64,000 nt of DNA. It comes from Variovorax paradoxus. GTDB taxonomy: Bacteria > Pseudomonadota > Gammaproteobacteria > Burkholderiales > Burkholderiaceae_C. Position 1 is the stretch's first letter; the number at the start of each line of letters is the position of its first letter. The DNA is taken from NCBI RefSeq assembly GCF_029919115.1, contig NZ_CP123990.1, forward strand, positions 1,736,001 through 1,800,000. The letters are read 5' to 3'. Under the pieces are notes generated by a model. It ran no database searches, was not told the origin of the DNA, and worked only from the letters and a program-made list of their open reading frames with translations. This document shows positions 20,592 through 29,801 of the stretch, piece by piece. Made by a program: the position numbers and the translations under genes.

Positions 20592-21082
20592 CGGCCACGG
20601 CCTCCGCGCGTCCCTTCAAGGTGCTGGGCATCCAGCAGATCGCCATCGGCGGGCCCGACAAGATGCGGCTGCAGAAGCTGTGGGTCGACATGCTGGGGCT
20701 CGAGGTCACCGGCACCTTCAAGAGCGAGCGCGAGAACGTCGACGAAGATATCTGCTCGATGGGCAGCGGGCCGTTCAAGGTCGAGGTCGACCTGATGCAG
20801 CCGCTCGACCCCGAGAAGAAGCCGGCGGTTCACACCACGCCGCTCAACCATGTGGGCCTCTGGATCGACGACCTTCCCAAGGCTGTCGAATGGCTCACCG
20901 CGCAGGGTGTGCGCTTTGCGCCCGGAGGCATTCGCCAGGGCGCGGCTGGCTTCGACATCTGCTTTCTGCATCCGAAGGCGAACGACGAGTTTCCGATTGC
21001 GGGCGAGGGCGTGCTGATAGAAATGGTGCAGGCGCCGCCCGAGGTGGTGACTGCGTTCAACGCGCTGGCCGCTACGCGTTGA
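20588..21082 (+). CDS. VOC-family protein, candidate methylmalonyl-CoA epimerase
   Basis: A 164-aa vicinal-oxygen-chelate (glyoxalase-fold) protein, coupled to bioB by an ATGA overlap. The second half ([17 protein letters not shown], then ICFLHPK and GVLIEMVQ) is very like methylmalonyl-CoA epimerase, including the metal-ligand positions His in NHVG and Glu in LIEM. In the first half the usual ligand His is Gln (GIQQIAIG) and the usual Gln position appears to be Asp, so metal binding may differ. The pathway encoded here needs an epimerase between PccAB and the mutase and no other candidate is in the window. A lactoylglutathione-lyase-like role is the alternative. Confidence 0.6.
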   Translation: MTATASARPFKVLGIQQIAIGGPDKMRLQKLWVDMLGLEVTGTFKSERENVDEDICSMGSGPFKVEVDLMQPLDPEKKPAVHTTPLNHVGLWIDDLPKAVEWLTAQGVRFAPGGIRQGAAGFDICFLHPKANDEFPIAGEGVLIEMVQAPPEVVTAFNALAATR

Positions 21083-21569
21083 GCACCTTCTTGATCGGCG
21101 GCTTCACATCGGAGCGCTGAGGCGGCAGCATCGGCTGGTGCTCGCGTGCCGGGTTCAAGATGATCGAGGTGGCCGTCTCGGTGAGGATGCAGAACTTGGT
21201 GACCACCGCATCGAGGTGGCTCACGTCGATGACCGCAATTTCCAGGATCCAGCTGTCGTCTCCGGTCACGTTGTAGGCGTTGACGCACTCCGGCGTCTGC
21301 TGCACCAGCTCGACCACGCGCGCGTAGTCGGCCCGGCCCACGCGGATGACCGCGCGGATGCCATAGCCCAGCTTGCCGAGATTGACCGTGGCGCGATAGC
21401 CGCTGATCACGCCCGCGGCTTCGAGCTTTTTCACGCGCTCGGTCACGGCCGGCTGGCTCAGGTGCACGCGGCGGCCGAGCTCGGCCATGGTGAGCCGCGC
21501 GTCGCCCTGCAACTCGGCCAGGATGCGGGTGTCGTGAGCGTCCAGCGTGGGGTTGAAGGCGAAGTCCAT
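21072..21569 (-). CDS. Lrp/AsnC-family transcriptional regulator
   Basis: A 165-aa Lrp-type regulator with an N-terminal helix-turn-helix ([20 protein letters not shown], then [20 protein letters not shown], about residues 9-50) and a C-terminal RAM effector domain (about 70-150; [11 protein letters not shown], then [19 protein letters not shown]). It overlaps the VOC gene tail-to-tail by 11 bases. It is divergent from a DMT-family exporter, the usual arrangement of Lrp-type regulators that control amino-acid export. The effector is not known. Confidence 0.94.
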   Translation of the reverse strand: MDFAFNPTLDAHDTRILAELQGDARLTMAELGRRVHLSQPAVTERVKKLEAAGVISGYRATVNLGKLGYGIRAVIRVGRADYARVVELVQQTPECVNAYNVTGDDSWILEIAVIDVSHLDAVVTKFCILTETATSIILNPAREHQPMLPPQRSDVKPPIKKVLNA

Positions 21570-21684
21570 GCAACTCCTTTAAATCGACGGTGCAAAACGG
21601 TGAGAACCATGAGTTGTGCATGGCTGCAATGAGTTTGCCTTCATACCATGGATGGCGTTCCAATACCAACAATACAGATCTCGC

Positions 21685-22611
21685 ATGCCTACCCTCGCAT
21701 CTCCCGCCCAAGCCGCTTCCAGGTCGCCTGTACGTAGTTCGATGCCGCTGCTCCTCTGGCTTTGCCTCGCCGCCACGTGGGTGGTGTGGGGCTCGACCTA
21801 TCTCGCAATCAAGTACGCGCTGGTCAGCTTCGCGCCTTTTCTCCAGATGGGCTCTCGCTTCTTGTTTGCGGGCGTGCTGCTGGCTGCATGGATGCGCTGG
21901 CGCGGCGCCGCATGGCCGTCGGGCCTGCAATGGCGCAACGCGCTGGTGGTGGGCTCGCTGATGCTGGGCGGCGGCATGGGTGGTACGGCCCATGCCGAAG
22001 TGTCGATCGGCTCCGGGCTGGTGGTGGCGTTCATTGCGGTGGTGCCGCTTTTGATTGCATTGCTGAACCTGATCTGGGGCGTGAAGCCGACGCGGCTCGA
22101 AGCAGCGGGCATCGCGCTCGGGCTCGTCGGCGTGCTGATGCTGACGCAGGGAAGCGGCTTCCAGTCGTCGCCCGCAGGGCTGGTGGCAATTTCCATCGCA
22201 TGCATCTGCTGGTCGCTGGGCAGCGTGCTGAGCCAGCGCAGCCTGCCGCTTGCCCCCGGGGCCATGGGTTTTGCCAGCGAGATGATCTGCGGCGGCGTGG
22301 TGCTGCTGGTGCTTTCGGCAATCTCCGGCGAGCGGTTCGTGTGGCCGCCGCAGCCAGAGGCCGTGGCAGCCTGGCTTTACCTCGTGGTCTTCGGTTCGCT
22401 GATCGCGTTCAACGCCTACATGGTGCTGCTTGCCAGGGCCCCGGCGGCGCTCGCTTCGAGCTACACCTTCGTCAACCCCGTGATCGCAATGCTGCTGGGC
22501 GTGTGGGTTGCCAACGAGACCGTGACGCGCTTCGAGTGGTATGCGGTGGCCGTCATCCTGGCCGGCGTGTTGCTGCTGCTCTTCAAGCGCGCCCAGAAGG
22601 AGAAGGCCTGA
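21685..22611 (+). CDS. DMT-superfamily (EamA) exporter, YedA-like
   Basis: A 308-aa inner-membrane protein with about ten hydrophobic segments arranged as two EamA repeats. Characteristic parts are the first-helix WVVWGSTYLAIKYAL, the RFLFAGVLLAAW second helix, and in the second repeat SSYTFVNPVIAMLLGVWVANE near the end. YedA-like members export amino acids or other metabolites. The ATG at 21685 is chosen to give a short cytoplasmic N-terminus; in-frame ATGs upstream exist but lack ribosome sites. It is divergent from the Lrp regulator, which probably controls it. Confidence 0.9.
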   Translation: MPTLASPAQAASRSPVRSSMPLLLWLCLAATWVVWGSTYLAIKYALVSFAPFLQMGSRFLFAGVLLAAWMRWRGAAWPSGLQWRNALVVGSLMLGGGMGGTAHAEVSIGSGLVVAFIAVVPLLIALLNLIWGVKPTRLEAAGIALGLVGVLMLTQGSGFQSSPAGLVAISIACICWSLGSVLSQRSLPLAPGAMGFASEMICGGVVLLVLSAISGERFVWPPQPEAVAAWLYLVVFGSLIAFNAYMVLLARAPAALASSYTFVNPVIAMLLGVWVANETVTRFEWYAVAVILAGVLLLLFKRAQKEKA

Positions 22612-22624
22612 GCGCGCACGTCGT

Positions 22625-23263
22625 TCAGGTGCCCGGACGGCGCCAGAAGGCCAGCGTGGCCGCCAGCAGCCACATGCCGGCCGCGCAGCTGCGGTTCAGC
22701 ACCTTGAGGCCGCGCCGCGAGAGCCAGCGCACGGCCTGCGTGCCGGCGGCCGCGTAGGCCAGCATCACGCAGGTGTCGAGCGCGACGAAGATCGAACCCA
22801 GCAGCAGGTACTGCGTGCCTTGCGGCTTGGTGATGTCGATGAACTGCGGCAGAAAGGCCGCGAAGAACAACACGGTCTTGGGATTCGAAAGCGCAACCAG
22901 CAGGCTGCGCACAAGCGCAATGCGTCCGTGCGGACGAACCTCGATGGCGGACTTGGCCAGCGCCTCGCCCAGGTCGGTGGCGTCGCTGCGCCACAGCTTG
23001 ATGCCGAGCCACACCAGGTAGGCGACGCCCGCCACGCGAATCGCGTTGAAGAGCAGTTCCGATGCGGCCAGCAGCGAGCCGAGCCCGAGCGCGACCACCG
23101 TAATGAGCGTGACGCTGCCGAGCGATGCACCCGCAATGCCCCAGCTCGCGCGGCGCATGCCGCCATCGATGCCGTTGGACAGCGCCAGCAGCATCGTGGG
23201 GCCGGGAATCACGGCCAGTGCGAGCGAGGCAACCACATAGATGAGCAGGGTGTCGGGTGTCAT
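22625..23263 (-). CDS. LysE/RhtB-family amino-acid exporter
   Basis: A 212-aa inner-membrane exporter of the LysE superfamily. The family signature [20 protein letters not shown] is at residues about 18-37, followed by GASLGS and by [15 protein letters not shown] near the middle. Six hydrophobic segments fit the family. The ATG overlaps the stop of the rnfB-like gene (ATGA at 23263-23260), so it is translated as the third gene of a phaZ-rnfB-lysE operon. It converges with the DMT exporter, with 13 bases between the stops. The substrate is unknown. Confidence 0.92.
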   Translation of the reverse strand: MTPDTLLIYVVASLALAVIPGPTMLLALSNGIDGGMRRASWGIAGASLGSVTLITVVALGLGSLLAASELLFNAIRVAGVAYLVWLGIKLWRSDATDLGEALAKSAIEVRPHGRIALVRSLLVALSNPKTVLFFAAFLPQFIDITKPQGTQYLLLGSIFVALDTCVMLAYAAAGTQAVRWLSRRGLKVLNRSCAAGMWLLAATLAFWRRPGT

Positions 23264-23889
23264 GGCTTGGCGGTGGGTGGGCGTTGCTGGGCGGCGCGGG
23301 CTCGCGCCAGGGCTGCTTCGACGATGGAGCGCTTGCGCGTGTCGGCGGCTTGCGGCTCAGCGGCGGCGGGTTCAGGTTCTTCGATTCGCTTGGCGATGCG
23401 GCGATGCTCGCCATGCAGCTGGTAGCGCTTCAATGCCGCCTCTGCCTGCGCTTGCGACCATGCGGCCCAGCCTGTACGGCCCGGCGTTTCAACCTCGAGC
23501 GAGATGCAATCGACGGGGCAGACCGGAATGCAGAGCTCGCAGCCCGTGCAGTGCGCTTCGATGACCGTGTGCATGCGCTTGTTGATGCCCACGATGGCAT
23601 CGGTGGGGCAGGCATCGAGGCAGAGCGTGCAGCCGATGCACCAGGCCTCGTCGATCACCGCCATGGCGCGTGGGCCTTCGGTGCCGAACCGGGGATCGAG
23701 CGGCACCTGTTCGCGGCCCGTGAGCTGCGCGAGCCTGGCAATGCCTTCCGCGCCGCCGGGCGGGCACTGGTTGATGCCGGCTTCTCCGTCGGCCACGGCC
23801 TGCGCATAGCCCGCGCAATCGGGGTAGCCGCAACGCGTGCACTGCGTTTGCGGCAGTGCGTTGTGAATGCGCGCGGCCAGCCCGTTCAC
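23260..23889 (-). CDS. RnfB-like ferredoxin protein
   Basis: A 209-aa iron-sulfur protein like subunit B of Rnf electron-transport complexes, without the N-terminal membrane helix. The N-terminal four-cysteine cluster (CTRCGYPDC and a later CPPGG) is followed by two ferredoxin-type [4Fe-4S] motifs, [12 protein letters not shown] and [12 protein letters not shown]. The Ala/Glu-rich C-terminus looks flexible. The GTG at 23889 overlaps the phaZ stop (GTGA), and a start here gives the usual short leader before the first Cys motif. No other rnf genes are in the window, so it may serve as a stand-alone electron carrier. Confidence 0.87.
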   Translation of the reverse strand: MNGLAARIHNALPQTQCTRCGYPDCAGYAQAVADGEAGINQCPPGGAEGIARLAQLTGREQVPLDPRFGTEGPRAMAVIDEAWCIGCTLCLDACPTDAIVGINKRMHTVIEAHCTGCELCIPVCPVDCISLEVETPGRTGWAAWSQAQAEAALKRYQLHGEHRRIAKRIEEPEPAAAEPQAADTRKRSIVEAALARARAAQQRPPTAKP

Positions 23890-25301
23890 TTCCTGCGTGC
23901 CGCGGGCTTCTTCACGGCTGCAACGGCCACCGCTTTCTTGGCTGCGACATTCTTCTTGGCGGCCACGGCAACCGTCTTTCGCCCGGGCTTGATGCGGTCT
24001 TCGGCCGGCAGGGCCTCGCGTGCGCCGGCGCGCCGCTGGGGCTGGTCGTGGGCGGCGATGAATTTCTGCACCTTGGGATAGACCAGTTCGCGCCAGCGGC
24101 GGCCGCTGAAGATGCCATAGTGGCCCGCGCCCTTGACTTCGTAGTGCTCGCGCTGCGCGTCGTCGATGCCGGTGCACAGGCTGTGCGCGGCCTCGGTCTG
24201 GCCCGAGCCCGAAATGTCGTCGAGCTCACCCTCGACGGTGAGCAGGGCGGTGGAATGAATGTCTTGCGGGCGCACGCGCTCGATCTGGCCCTTGGGGTTC
24301 TTCACGTCCCAGGTGCCGTTCACGAGCTCGAACTGCTGGAACACGGTGCGAATGGTGTCCAGGTAGTAATCGGCGTCCATGTCGAGCACCGCGTTGTACT
24401 CGTCGTAGAACTTGCGGTGGGCCTCGGCGCTCGCGTCATCGCCCTTGATCAGGTCCTTGAAGTAGTCGTAGTGGCTGCTGGCATGCCGGTCGGGGTTCAT
24501 CGCCACGAAACCCGTGTGCTGCAGGAAGCCCGGATACACGCGGCGGCCTTCACCCGGAAAGCCTTGCGGCACCCGGTAGATCACGTTGTTCTCGAACCAC
24601 TCGTAGCTCTTGTTCATTGCAAGGTTGTTCACCGCGGTGGGCGACTTGCGGGCGTCGATGGGGCCGCCCATCATGGTCATGGTGAGCGGCAGCGGCTCGC
24701 CGCGGCTTGCCATGAGCGACACGGCCGCCAGCACTGGCACGGTCGGCTGGCACACGCTCACCACGTGGCAGTTGCCGTATTCGGCCTGCAGCCGGCGGAT
24801 GAACTCCTGCACGTAGTTGATGTAGTCGTCCAGGTGGAACTCGCCCTGCGACAGCGGCACGAGGCGCGCGTTCTTCCAGTCGGTGATGTAGACCTTGTGG
24901 TCTTGCAGCATGGTGCGCACGGTGTCGCGCAGCAGCGTGGCGTAGTGGCCCGAGAGCGGCGCCACGATCAGCACCACGGGCTGGCTCTTGAGTGTCTTGA
25001 GAGTGTGCGGCTCGTCGGTAAAGCGCTTGAAGCGGCGCAACTCGCAGAAAGGCTTGTCGAGCTCGACGACTTCCTGGATCACGACGTCGTCGCCGTCGAC
25101 CTTCACCGACTTGATGTTGAACTCAGGCTTTTCGTAGTCCTTGCCCAGGCGATAGAGCAGGTCGTAGCCTGCGGCCATGCGCTGTGCCATGGGCAACTGG
25201 CCCCACACCGCGCCTTGGCCATAGAGCTTGGAGGCCGCTTGCGCGAAGTCCGAAAACGGTTCCATCAAGGAACGCTGGGCTTCGTAGAGTTGATAAAGCA
25301 T
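23886..25301 (-). CDS. phaZ: Intracellular polyhydroxyalkanoate depolymerase with Lys/Ala-rich tail
   Basis: Cytoplasmic enzyme that mobilises PHB granules. The 471-aa protein aligns with PhaZ1-type depolymerases: the nucleophile is Cys184 in VSVCQPTVP, with a likely Asp in ELDDISG and His in [10 protein letters not shown]. The catalytic part ends near residue 420. The remaining 50 residues are rich in Lys, Arg and Ala ([32 protein letters not shown]), like histone-H1-type tails of PhaF or PhaM, and are not part of the standard enzyme. A dyad and a TATATT box lie upstream of the ATG. It is the first gene of an overlapping operon. Confidence 0.94.
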   Translation of the reverse strand: MLYQLYEAQRSLMEPFSDFAQAASKLYGQGAVWGQLPMAQRMAAGYDLLYRLGKDYEKPEFNIKSVKVDGDDVVIQEVVELDKPFCELRRFKRFTDEPHTLKTLKSQPVVLIVAPLSGHYATLLRDTVRTMLQDHKVYITDWKNARLVPLSQGEFHLDDYINYVQEFIRRLQAEYGNCHVVSVCQPTVPVLAAVSLMASRGEPLPLTMTMMGGPIDARKSPTAVNNLAMNKSYEWFENNVIYRVPQGFPGEGRRVYPGFLQHTGFVAMNPDRHASSHYDYFKDLIKGDDASAEAHRKFYDEYNAVLDMDADYYLDTIRTVFQQFELVNGTWDVKNPKGQIERVRPQDIHSTALLTVEGELDDISGSGQTEAAHSLCTGIDDAQREHYEVKGAGHYGIFSGRRWRELVYPKVQKFIAAHDQPQRRAGAREALPAEDRIKPGRKTVAVAAKKNVAAKKAVAVAAVKKPAARRK

Positions 25302-25322
25302 CGCTGGTGTTGTAGTGAAATG

Positions 25323-25333
25323 TTGCAGTGCAA
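25323..25333. promoter_or_regulatory. Perfect dyad TTGCAGTGCAA upstream of phaZ, possible PhaR site
   Basis: TTGCA-G-TGCAA lies 22-32 bases before the phaZ start codon. On the minus strand it directly follows a TATATT sequence that could be the -10 box, so a bound repressor would cover the transcription start. TGC/GCA dyads of this kind are reported for the PHA-responsive repressor PhaR. No phaR gene is in the window. The link to PhaR is inferred. Confidence 0.45.
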
Positions 25334-25458
25334 TATATCAGCGCAATTGCGGCGATGCAGGAGGCCAAACCCTACATCGGCCACAGCGCGAGGGTCTTCC
25401 CGTCGTAGGAGCGTGAAGGAATCGTCCGAAAACGAATTCCCTCACACTTTGCTGTCAC

Positions 25459-26722
25459 CTAGATGACTTTGGCAATCGACGCGCAGACGTAGTCGATGTT
25501 CTTGCTGTTGAGCGCGGCCACGCACATGCGGCCGGTGTCGGTGCCGTACACGCCGAACTCGCTGCGCAGGCGCACCATCTGGTCCTTGCTGAGGCCCGAG
25601 TAGCTGAACATGCCGATCTGCTTGGTGATGAAGCTCATGTCTTCCTTCACGCCGGCAGCCTTGAGGCCATCGACCAGCTTCTGGCGCATGGCCTTGATGC
25701 GCACGCGCATTTCGCCGAGTTCCTTTTCCCACAGGGCGCGCAGTTCGGGGTTGCCGAGCACGGCTGCCACCACGGCGCCGCCGTGGATCGGCGGGTTGCT
25801 GTAGTTGGTGCGAATGGCGATCTTGAGCTGCGAGAGCACGCGGCCGGCTTCTTCCTTGTTTTCGCAGAGCACCGAGAGGGCGCCCACGCGCTCGCCGTAC
25901 AGGCTGAAGCTCTTGGAGAACGAGGTCGAGACGAAGAAGGTCAGGCCGGCGTCGACGAACTTGGCGACAGCGGCGCCGTCTTCCTTCAGGCCGTAGCCGA
26001 AGCCCTGGTAGGCCATGTCGAGGAAGGGCACGAGGCCCTTGGCCTTGACGGCCGCGACCACCTGGTCCCACTGCTCTGGCGTGATGTCGTAGCCGGTCGG
26101 GTTGTGGCAGCAGGCGTGCAGCACGACCACGGTACCGGCGGGCGCTGCACTCAGGGCAGCCAACATGCCGTCGAAGTTGACGCCGCGCTTGGCCGCGTCG
26201 TAGTAGGGGTAGCTTTCGACCACGAAGCCCGCGTTGGTGAACAGCGCGCGGTGGTTTTCCCAGCTCGGGTCGCTGATCAGCACCTTGGCATTGGGGTTGA
26301 GCTTCTTGAGAAAGTCGGCGCCGACCCCAGCTCGGGTCGCTGATCAGCACCTTGGCATTGGGGTTGAGCTTCTTGAGAAAGTCGGCGCCGACCTTCAGGC
26401 CGCCCGTGCCGCCGATGCCCTGCACCGTGGCCACGCGGCCGGACTGCACGGGTTCGCTGTCGGCGCCGAAGACCAGGCCCTTGACGGCGTTGTCGTATGC
26501 CACGATGCCGTCGATCGGCAGGTAGCCGCGCGCCGTGGGGGCTTTCATCATGTTCTGTTCGGCGGCCTGCACGCACTGGAGCAGGGGCAGCTTGCCGTTG
26601 TCGTCGTAATAGACGCCGACGCCGAGGTTGACCTTGTTGGGGTTGGTATCGGCTGCAAATTGCTCGTTGAGGCCGAGGATCGGGTCGCGCGGTGCCATTT
26701 CGACCGCGGTGAACATAGACAT
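25459..26722 (-). pseudogene. tyrB: Aromatic/aspartate aminotransferase, frameshifted by a 67-bp tandem duplication
   Basis: PLP-dependent class I aminotransferase of the TyrB/AspC type. The frame from the ATG at 26722 (AAAGGA upstream) gives a normal N-terminal half up to KVLISDPSW; the C-terminal half (from the same VLISDPSW through the PLP-lysine segment SFSKSFSLYGERVG to the stop at 25459) is in another frame. The cause is a tandem repeat with a 67-base period at 26259-26393. Removing one unit restores 398 codons, the family's usual length. As given, the shifted frame stays open to 25442 and would make a 426-aa chimera with no active site. It may be a true mutation, a mixed population or an assembly error. 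Confidence 0.88.
26259..26393. repeat. Tandem duplication, period 67, inside the aminotransferase gene
   Basis: Bases 26259-26326 are identical to 26326-26393, giving two head-to-tail copies with a period of 67 (67 = 3 x 22 + 1). The copies show no mismatch, so the event is recent or artefactual, and two C residues at the boundary offer microhomology for slippage or end joining. The duplication shifts the reading frame of the aminotransferase gene. Such a duplication could revert at high frequency by recombination between the copies. Confidence 0.97.
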
Positions 26723-26752
26723 GGAAAGGTCCTTTGGGATGAAAGCTTCGCT

Positions 26753-26786
26753 GGCAACCGGACTTGCGCTACGCTTTCCGGTTGCC
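26753..26786. promoter_or_regulatory. 10-bp perfect inverted repeat between aminotransferase gene and uvrB
   Basis: GGCAACCGGA (26753-26762) and TCCGGTTGCC (26777-26786) form perfect arms around a 14-base loop that itself holds GCG-CTA-CGC. The element lies in the 105-base divergent region, 31 bases from the aminotransferase start and 42 from uvrB. It has no T-run directly after it on either strand, so it is more likely an operator or an RNA leader hairpin than a terminator. It does not match a SOS box. No function is assigned. Confidence 0.5.
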
Positions 26787-26827
26787 TTGAATTTTACCGG
26801 CGCCATCGCCACCTGTCGGGAACAGCC

Positions 26828-28945
26828 ATGCCAGAGAACAACGAAGCCATAGCAGACCTGAAGAAACTGGACCCGATCGGTCCGGCCAAGCAGGGCGAAT
26901 TCATCAAGTATCCCGGTTCGCCATTCGAGCTTTTCCAGCCCTATCCGCCGGCCGGAGACCAGCCGAAGGCCATCGACGGGCTGGTGGAGGGCGTGCTCGA
27001 CGGCGAGGTGTTCCAGACGCTGCTGGGCGTGACGGGCTCGGGCAAGACCTTTACCATGGCCAACGTGATTGCGCGCCTGGGCCGCCCGGCCATCGTTTTT
27101 GCGCCCAACAAGACGCTGGCGGCGCAGCTCTACAGCGAGTTTCGCGAGTTCTTTCCCAAGAACGCAGTCGAGTACTTCGTGAGCTATTACGACTACTACC
27201 AGCCCGAGGCCTACGTGCCCCAGCGCGACCTGTTCATCGAGAAGGACTCGTCGATCAACGAGCACATCGAGCAGATGCGGCTTTCAGCCACCAAGAGCGT
27301 GCTGGAGCGGCGCGACACGGTCATCGTGGCCACGGTGAGCGCCATTTACGGCATCGGCACGCCCGAGGACTACACGCAGATGCGTTTCATCATGCGGGTG
27401 GGCGACAAGATCGGCCAGCGCGACGTGATCGGGCGGCTGATCCGCATGCAGTACACCCGCAACGAGCAGGACTTTTCGCGCGGCACCTTCCGCGTGCGCG
27501 GCGACACGATCGACGTGTTTCCGGCCGAGCACAGCGAGCTGGCGATCCGCATCGAGCTGTTCGACGACGAGATCGAGTCGCTGCAGCTCTTCGATCCGCT
27601 TACCGGGCGCATCCGGCAGAAGATTCCGCGCTTTACGGTGTATCCGTCGAGCCACTATGTGACCCCGCGCGACAAGGTGCTGGGCGCGGTGGAAACCATC
27701 AAGATCGAACTGGCCGAGCGGCTCAAGGAGTTCGTCAGCCAGGGCAAGCTGGTGGAGGCGCAGCGGCTGGAGCAGCGCACCCGCTTCGACCTGGAAATGC
27801 TGGCCGAAATCGGCCACTGCAAGGGCATCGAGAACTACACGCGCCACCTTTCGGGCGCGGCGCCGGGCCAGCCGCCGGCCACGCTGACCGACTACCTGCC
27901 GAAAGACGCCTTGATGTTCCTGGACGAGAGCCACCAGATGGTCGGCCAGCTCAGTGCCATGTACAACGGCGACCGGGCGCGCAAGACCACGCTGGTCGAA
28001 TACGGCTTCCGCTTGCCAAGCGCCTTGGACAACCGGCCGCTCAAGCTGGAGGAGTTCGAAACGCGCATGCGCCAGTGCATCTTCGTTTCGGCCACTCCGG
28101 CGCAGTACGAAAAGGACCATGCCGGCAACGTGGTCGAGCAGTTGGTTCGGCCGACCGGCCTGATCGACCCCGAAGTGGAGGTGCGCCCCGCCACGCACCA
28201 AGTGGACGACGTGCTGAGCGAGATCCGCATCCGGGTGGAAAAGAACGAGCGCGTGCTCATCACCACGCTGACCAAGCGCATGGCCGAGCAGCTGACCGAC
28301 TACCTGGGCGACAACGGCGTGAAGGTGCGCTATCTCCACAGCGACGTCGATACTGTGGAGCGGGTCGAAATATTGCGCGACCTGCGGCTGGGCACTTTCG
28401 ACGTGCTGGTGGGCATCAACCTGCTGCGGGAAGGCCTGGACATTCCGGAGGTGTCGCTCGTCGCCATCCTGGATGCCGACAAGGAAGGTTTTCTGCGCGC
28501 CGAGCGTTCGCTCATCCAGACCATCGGCCGCGCGGCCCGAAACCTGAACGGCAAGGCCATCCTGTATGCCGACCGGATGACCGACTCGATGAAAAAGGCG
28601 ATCGACGAGACCGAACGCCGCCGCGCCCGGCAGATTGCCTACAACGAGGCCAACGGCATCACGCCGCGCAGCATCGTCAAGCAGGTGCGGGACCTGATCG
28701 ACGGCGTCTACAGCGAGAAAACCGGCAAGGAAATGGCCAAGCTCGACCTGGAACGCGCCAAGGTCGAGGACATGAGCGAAAAGGACATCGCCCGGGAAAT
28801 CAAGCGGCTCGAAAAGCTCATGCTCGAGCACGCCCGCAACCTGGAATTCGAGAAGGCGGCCCGGGTGCGCGACCAGCTGGCGCTGCTGCGGGAGCAGGCT
28901 TTTGGCGCTTCGGGCGGGGACAACATCGCCGTGTTGCCGTCCTAG
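26828..28945 (+). CDS. uvrB: Excinuclease ABC subunit B
   Basis: DNA-damage-verification helicase of nucleotide excision repair; it receives damaged DNA from UvrA and hands it to UvrC. The 705-aa protein shows the P-loop GVTGSGKT (67-74), the beta-hairpin [12 protein letters not shown], helicase motifs [34 protein letters not shown] and QTIGRAARN, and a C-terminal UVR motif ([22 protein letters not shown]) that contacts UvrC. The ATG at 26828 fits the family's N-terminus; the open frame continues upstream over the aminotransferase gene without meaning. No clear SOS operator is found. Confidence 0.97.
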   Translation: MPENNEAIADLKKLDPIGPAKQGEFIKYPGSPFELFQPYPPAGDQPKAIDGLVEGVLDGEVFQTLLGVTGSGKTFTMANVIARLGRPAIVFAPNKTLAAQLYSEFREFFPKNAVEYFVSYYDYYQPEAYVPQRDLFIEKDSSINEHIEQMRLSATKSVLERRDTVIVATVSAIYGIGTPEDYTQMRFIMRVGDKIGQRDVIGRLIRMQYTRNEQDFSRGTFRVRGDTIDVFPAEHSELAIRIELFDDEIESLQLFDPLTGRIRQKIPRFTVYPSSHYVTPRDKVLGAVETIKIELAERLKEFVSQGKLVEAQRLEQRTRFDLEMLAEIGHCKGIENYTRHLSGAAPGQPPATLTDYLPKDALMFLDESHQMVGQLSAMYNGDRARKTTLVEYGFRLPSALDNRPLKLEEFETRMRQCIFVSATPAQYEKDHAGNVVEQLVRPTGLIDPEVEVRPATHQVDDVLSEIRIRVEKNERVLITTLTKRMAEQLTDYLGDNGVKVRYLHSDVDTVERVEILRDLRLGTFDVLVGINLLREGLDIPEVSLVAILDADKEGFLRAERSLIQTIGRAARNLNGKAILYADRMTDSMKKAIDETERRRARQIAYNEANGITPRSIVKQVRDLIDGVYSEKTGKEMAKLDLERAKVEDMSEKDIAREIKRLEKLMLEHARNLEFEKAARVRDQLALLREQAFGASGGDNIAVLPS

Positions 28946-29010
28946 GACGGGGTTCCGGTTTCTTCAAGCGGCCGCCGCTGGGGTTTACCCGAGCAAACCT
29001 CAGGGCCTTC

Positions 29011-29039
29011 TGTTATACTTGACCGAAATACTCAACAAC
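29011..29039 (+). promoter_or_regulatory. iscR promoter with overlapping IscR type 1 site
   Basis: TGT-TATACT (29011-29019) is a good extended -10 box. Overlapping it, 29015-29039 matches 21 of 25 positions of the E. coli type 1 IscR consensus; its left half is ATACTTGAC and its right half CTCAAC. The [2Fe-2S] form of IscR should therefore block its own promoter here, as in E. coli. The leader to the iscR start is about 150 bases long. An A-rich run follows at 29036-29050. Confidence 0.75.
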
Positions 29040-29179
29040 AAAAAAAAGAACTTCGCGATGAAGAACCGATCCCATCGGCTGGGTTCACCAGCTTGAGGGG
29101 TCGGGCAGGGCGGAGACGAAGTCACCGCGGCCCCGGGCCACGGTGTCATTTCAACGGTAAGCACTTGAAGGAGCTTGCG

Positions 29180-29716
29180 ATGCGTCTCACTACCAAAGGC
29201 CGTTTTGCGGTCACAGCAATGATCGATCTGGCGCTGCGTCAGAACACCGGTCCGGTCACGCTGGCTGCGATCAGCCAGCGGCAGCAGATTTCGTTGTCGT
29301 ATCTCGAGCAGCTGTTCGGCAAACTGCGCCGTCACGAGCTGGTCGAGTCGACCCGCGGCCCCGGCGGCGGCTACAGCCTCGGCCGCAAGGCTGCGGATAT
29401 CACCGTCGCAGACATCATTGTTTCCGTCGATGAGCCGATCGATGCCACGCAGTGCGGCGGCAAGGAAAACTGCCTCGGCGAAGCCGGCCGCTGCATGACG
29501 CACGAGCTCTGGGCATCGCTGAACCAGCGCATGGTCGAGTTCCTCGATTCGGTCACGCTGCAAAAGCTGGTCGACGACCAGATCGCCAAGGGCGTTCAGA
29601 TCGAGAACAAGCCGGTCGTCAAGCGCGCCATTTCCGCGCAGCCGGTGGTCAAGCCGATTCGCGTGAACGCGCCGAATTCGGTCTTTGCCCTCGGCAACGT
29701 GTTCGCGAAGTCCTGA
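29180..29716 (+). CDS. iscR: Iron-sulfur cluster regulator IscR
   Basis: Rrf2-family regulator of the isc operon. The 178-aa protein has the winged helix ([19 protein letters not shown] to about residue 60, with [19 protein letters not shown]) and three cluster-binding cysteines with the following His (CGGKENC, then CMTH). The spacing is C-x5-C-x6-C, one residue longer in the second gap than in E. coli, so a local variant. The ATG at 29180 has AAGGAG at 6 bases; the open frame upstream is not used. The C-terminal 30 residues are extended relative to E. coli. It heads iscRSUA-hscBA-fdx. Confidence 0.96.
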   Translation: MRLTTKGRFAVTAMIDLALRQNTGPVTLAAISQRQQISLSYLEQLFGKLRRHELVESTRGPGGGYSLGRKAADITVADIIVSVDEPIDATQCGGKENCLGEAGRCMTHELWASLNQRMVEFLDSVTLQKLVDDQIAKGVQIENKPVVKRAISAQPVVKPIRVNAPNSVFALGNVFAKS

Positions 29717-29801
29717 TGTCCTGAGTGGTGGAGCGCCCGCGGGCGTTGCCACCGGAAGCGCAGATCAAAGAAAACAACCCCCACGCCAGCCCGAGCCAGC
29801 C

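Noticed and set aside
26813..26825. CTGT-N5-ACAG near the uvrB start as a SOS box
   Set aside because: The LexA pattern CTG-N10-CAG (CTGT-N8-ACAG) needs eight central bases; here there are five, and it touches the ribosome site.
26234..26827. Upstream extension of the uvrB frame
   Set aside because: The frame is open by chance across the aminotransferase gene; the conserved UvrB N-terminus starts at 26828.
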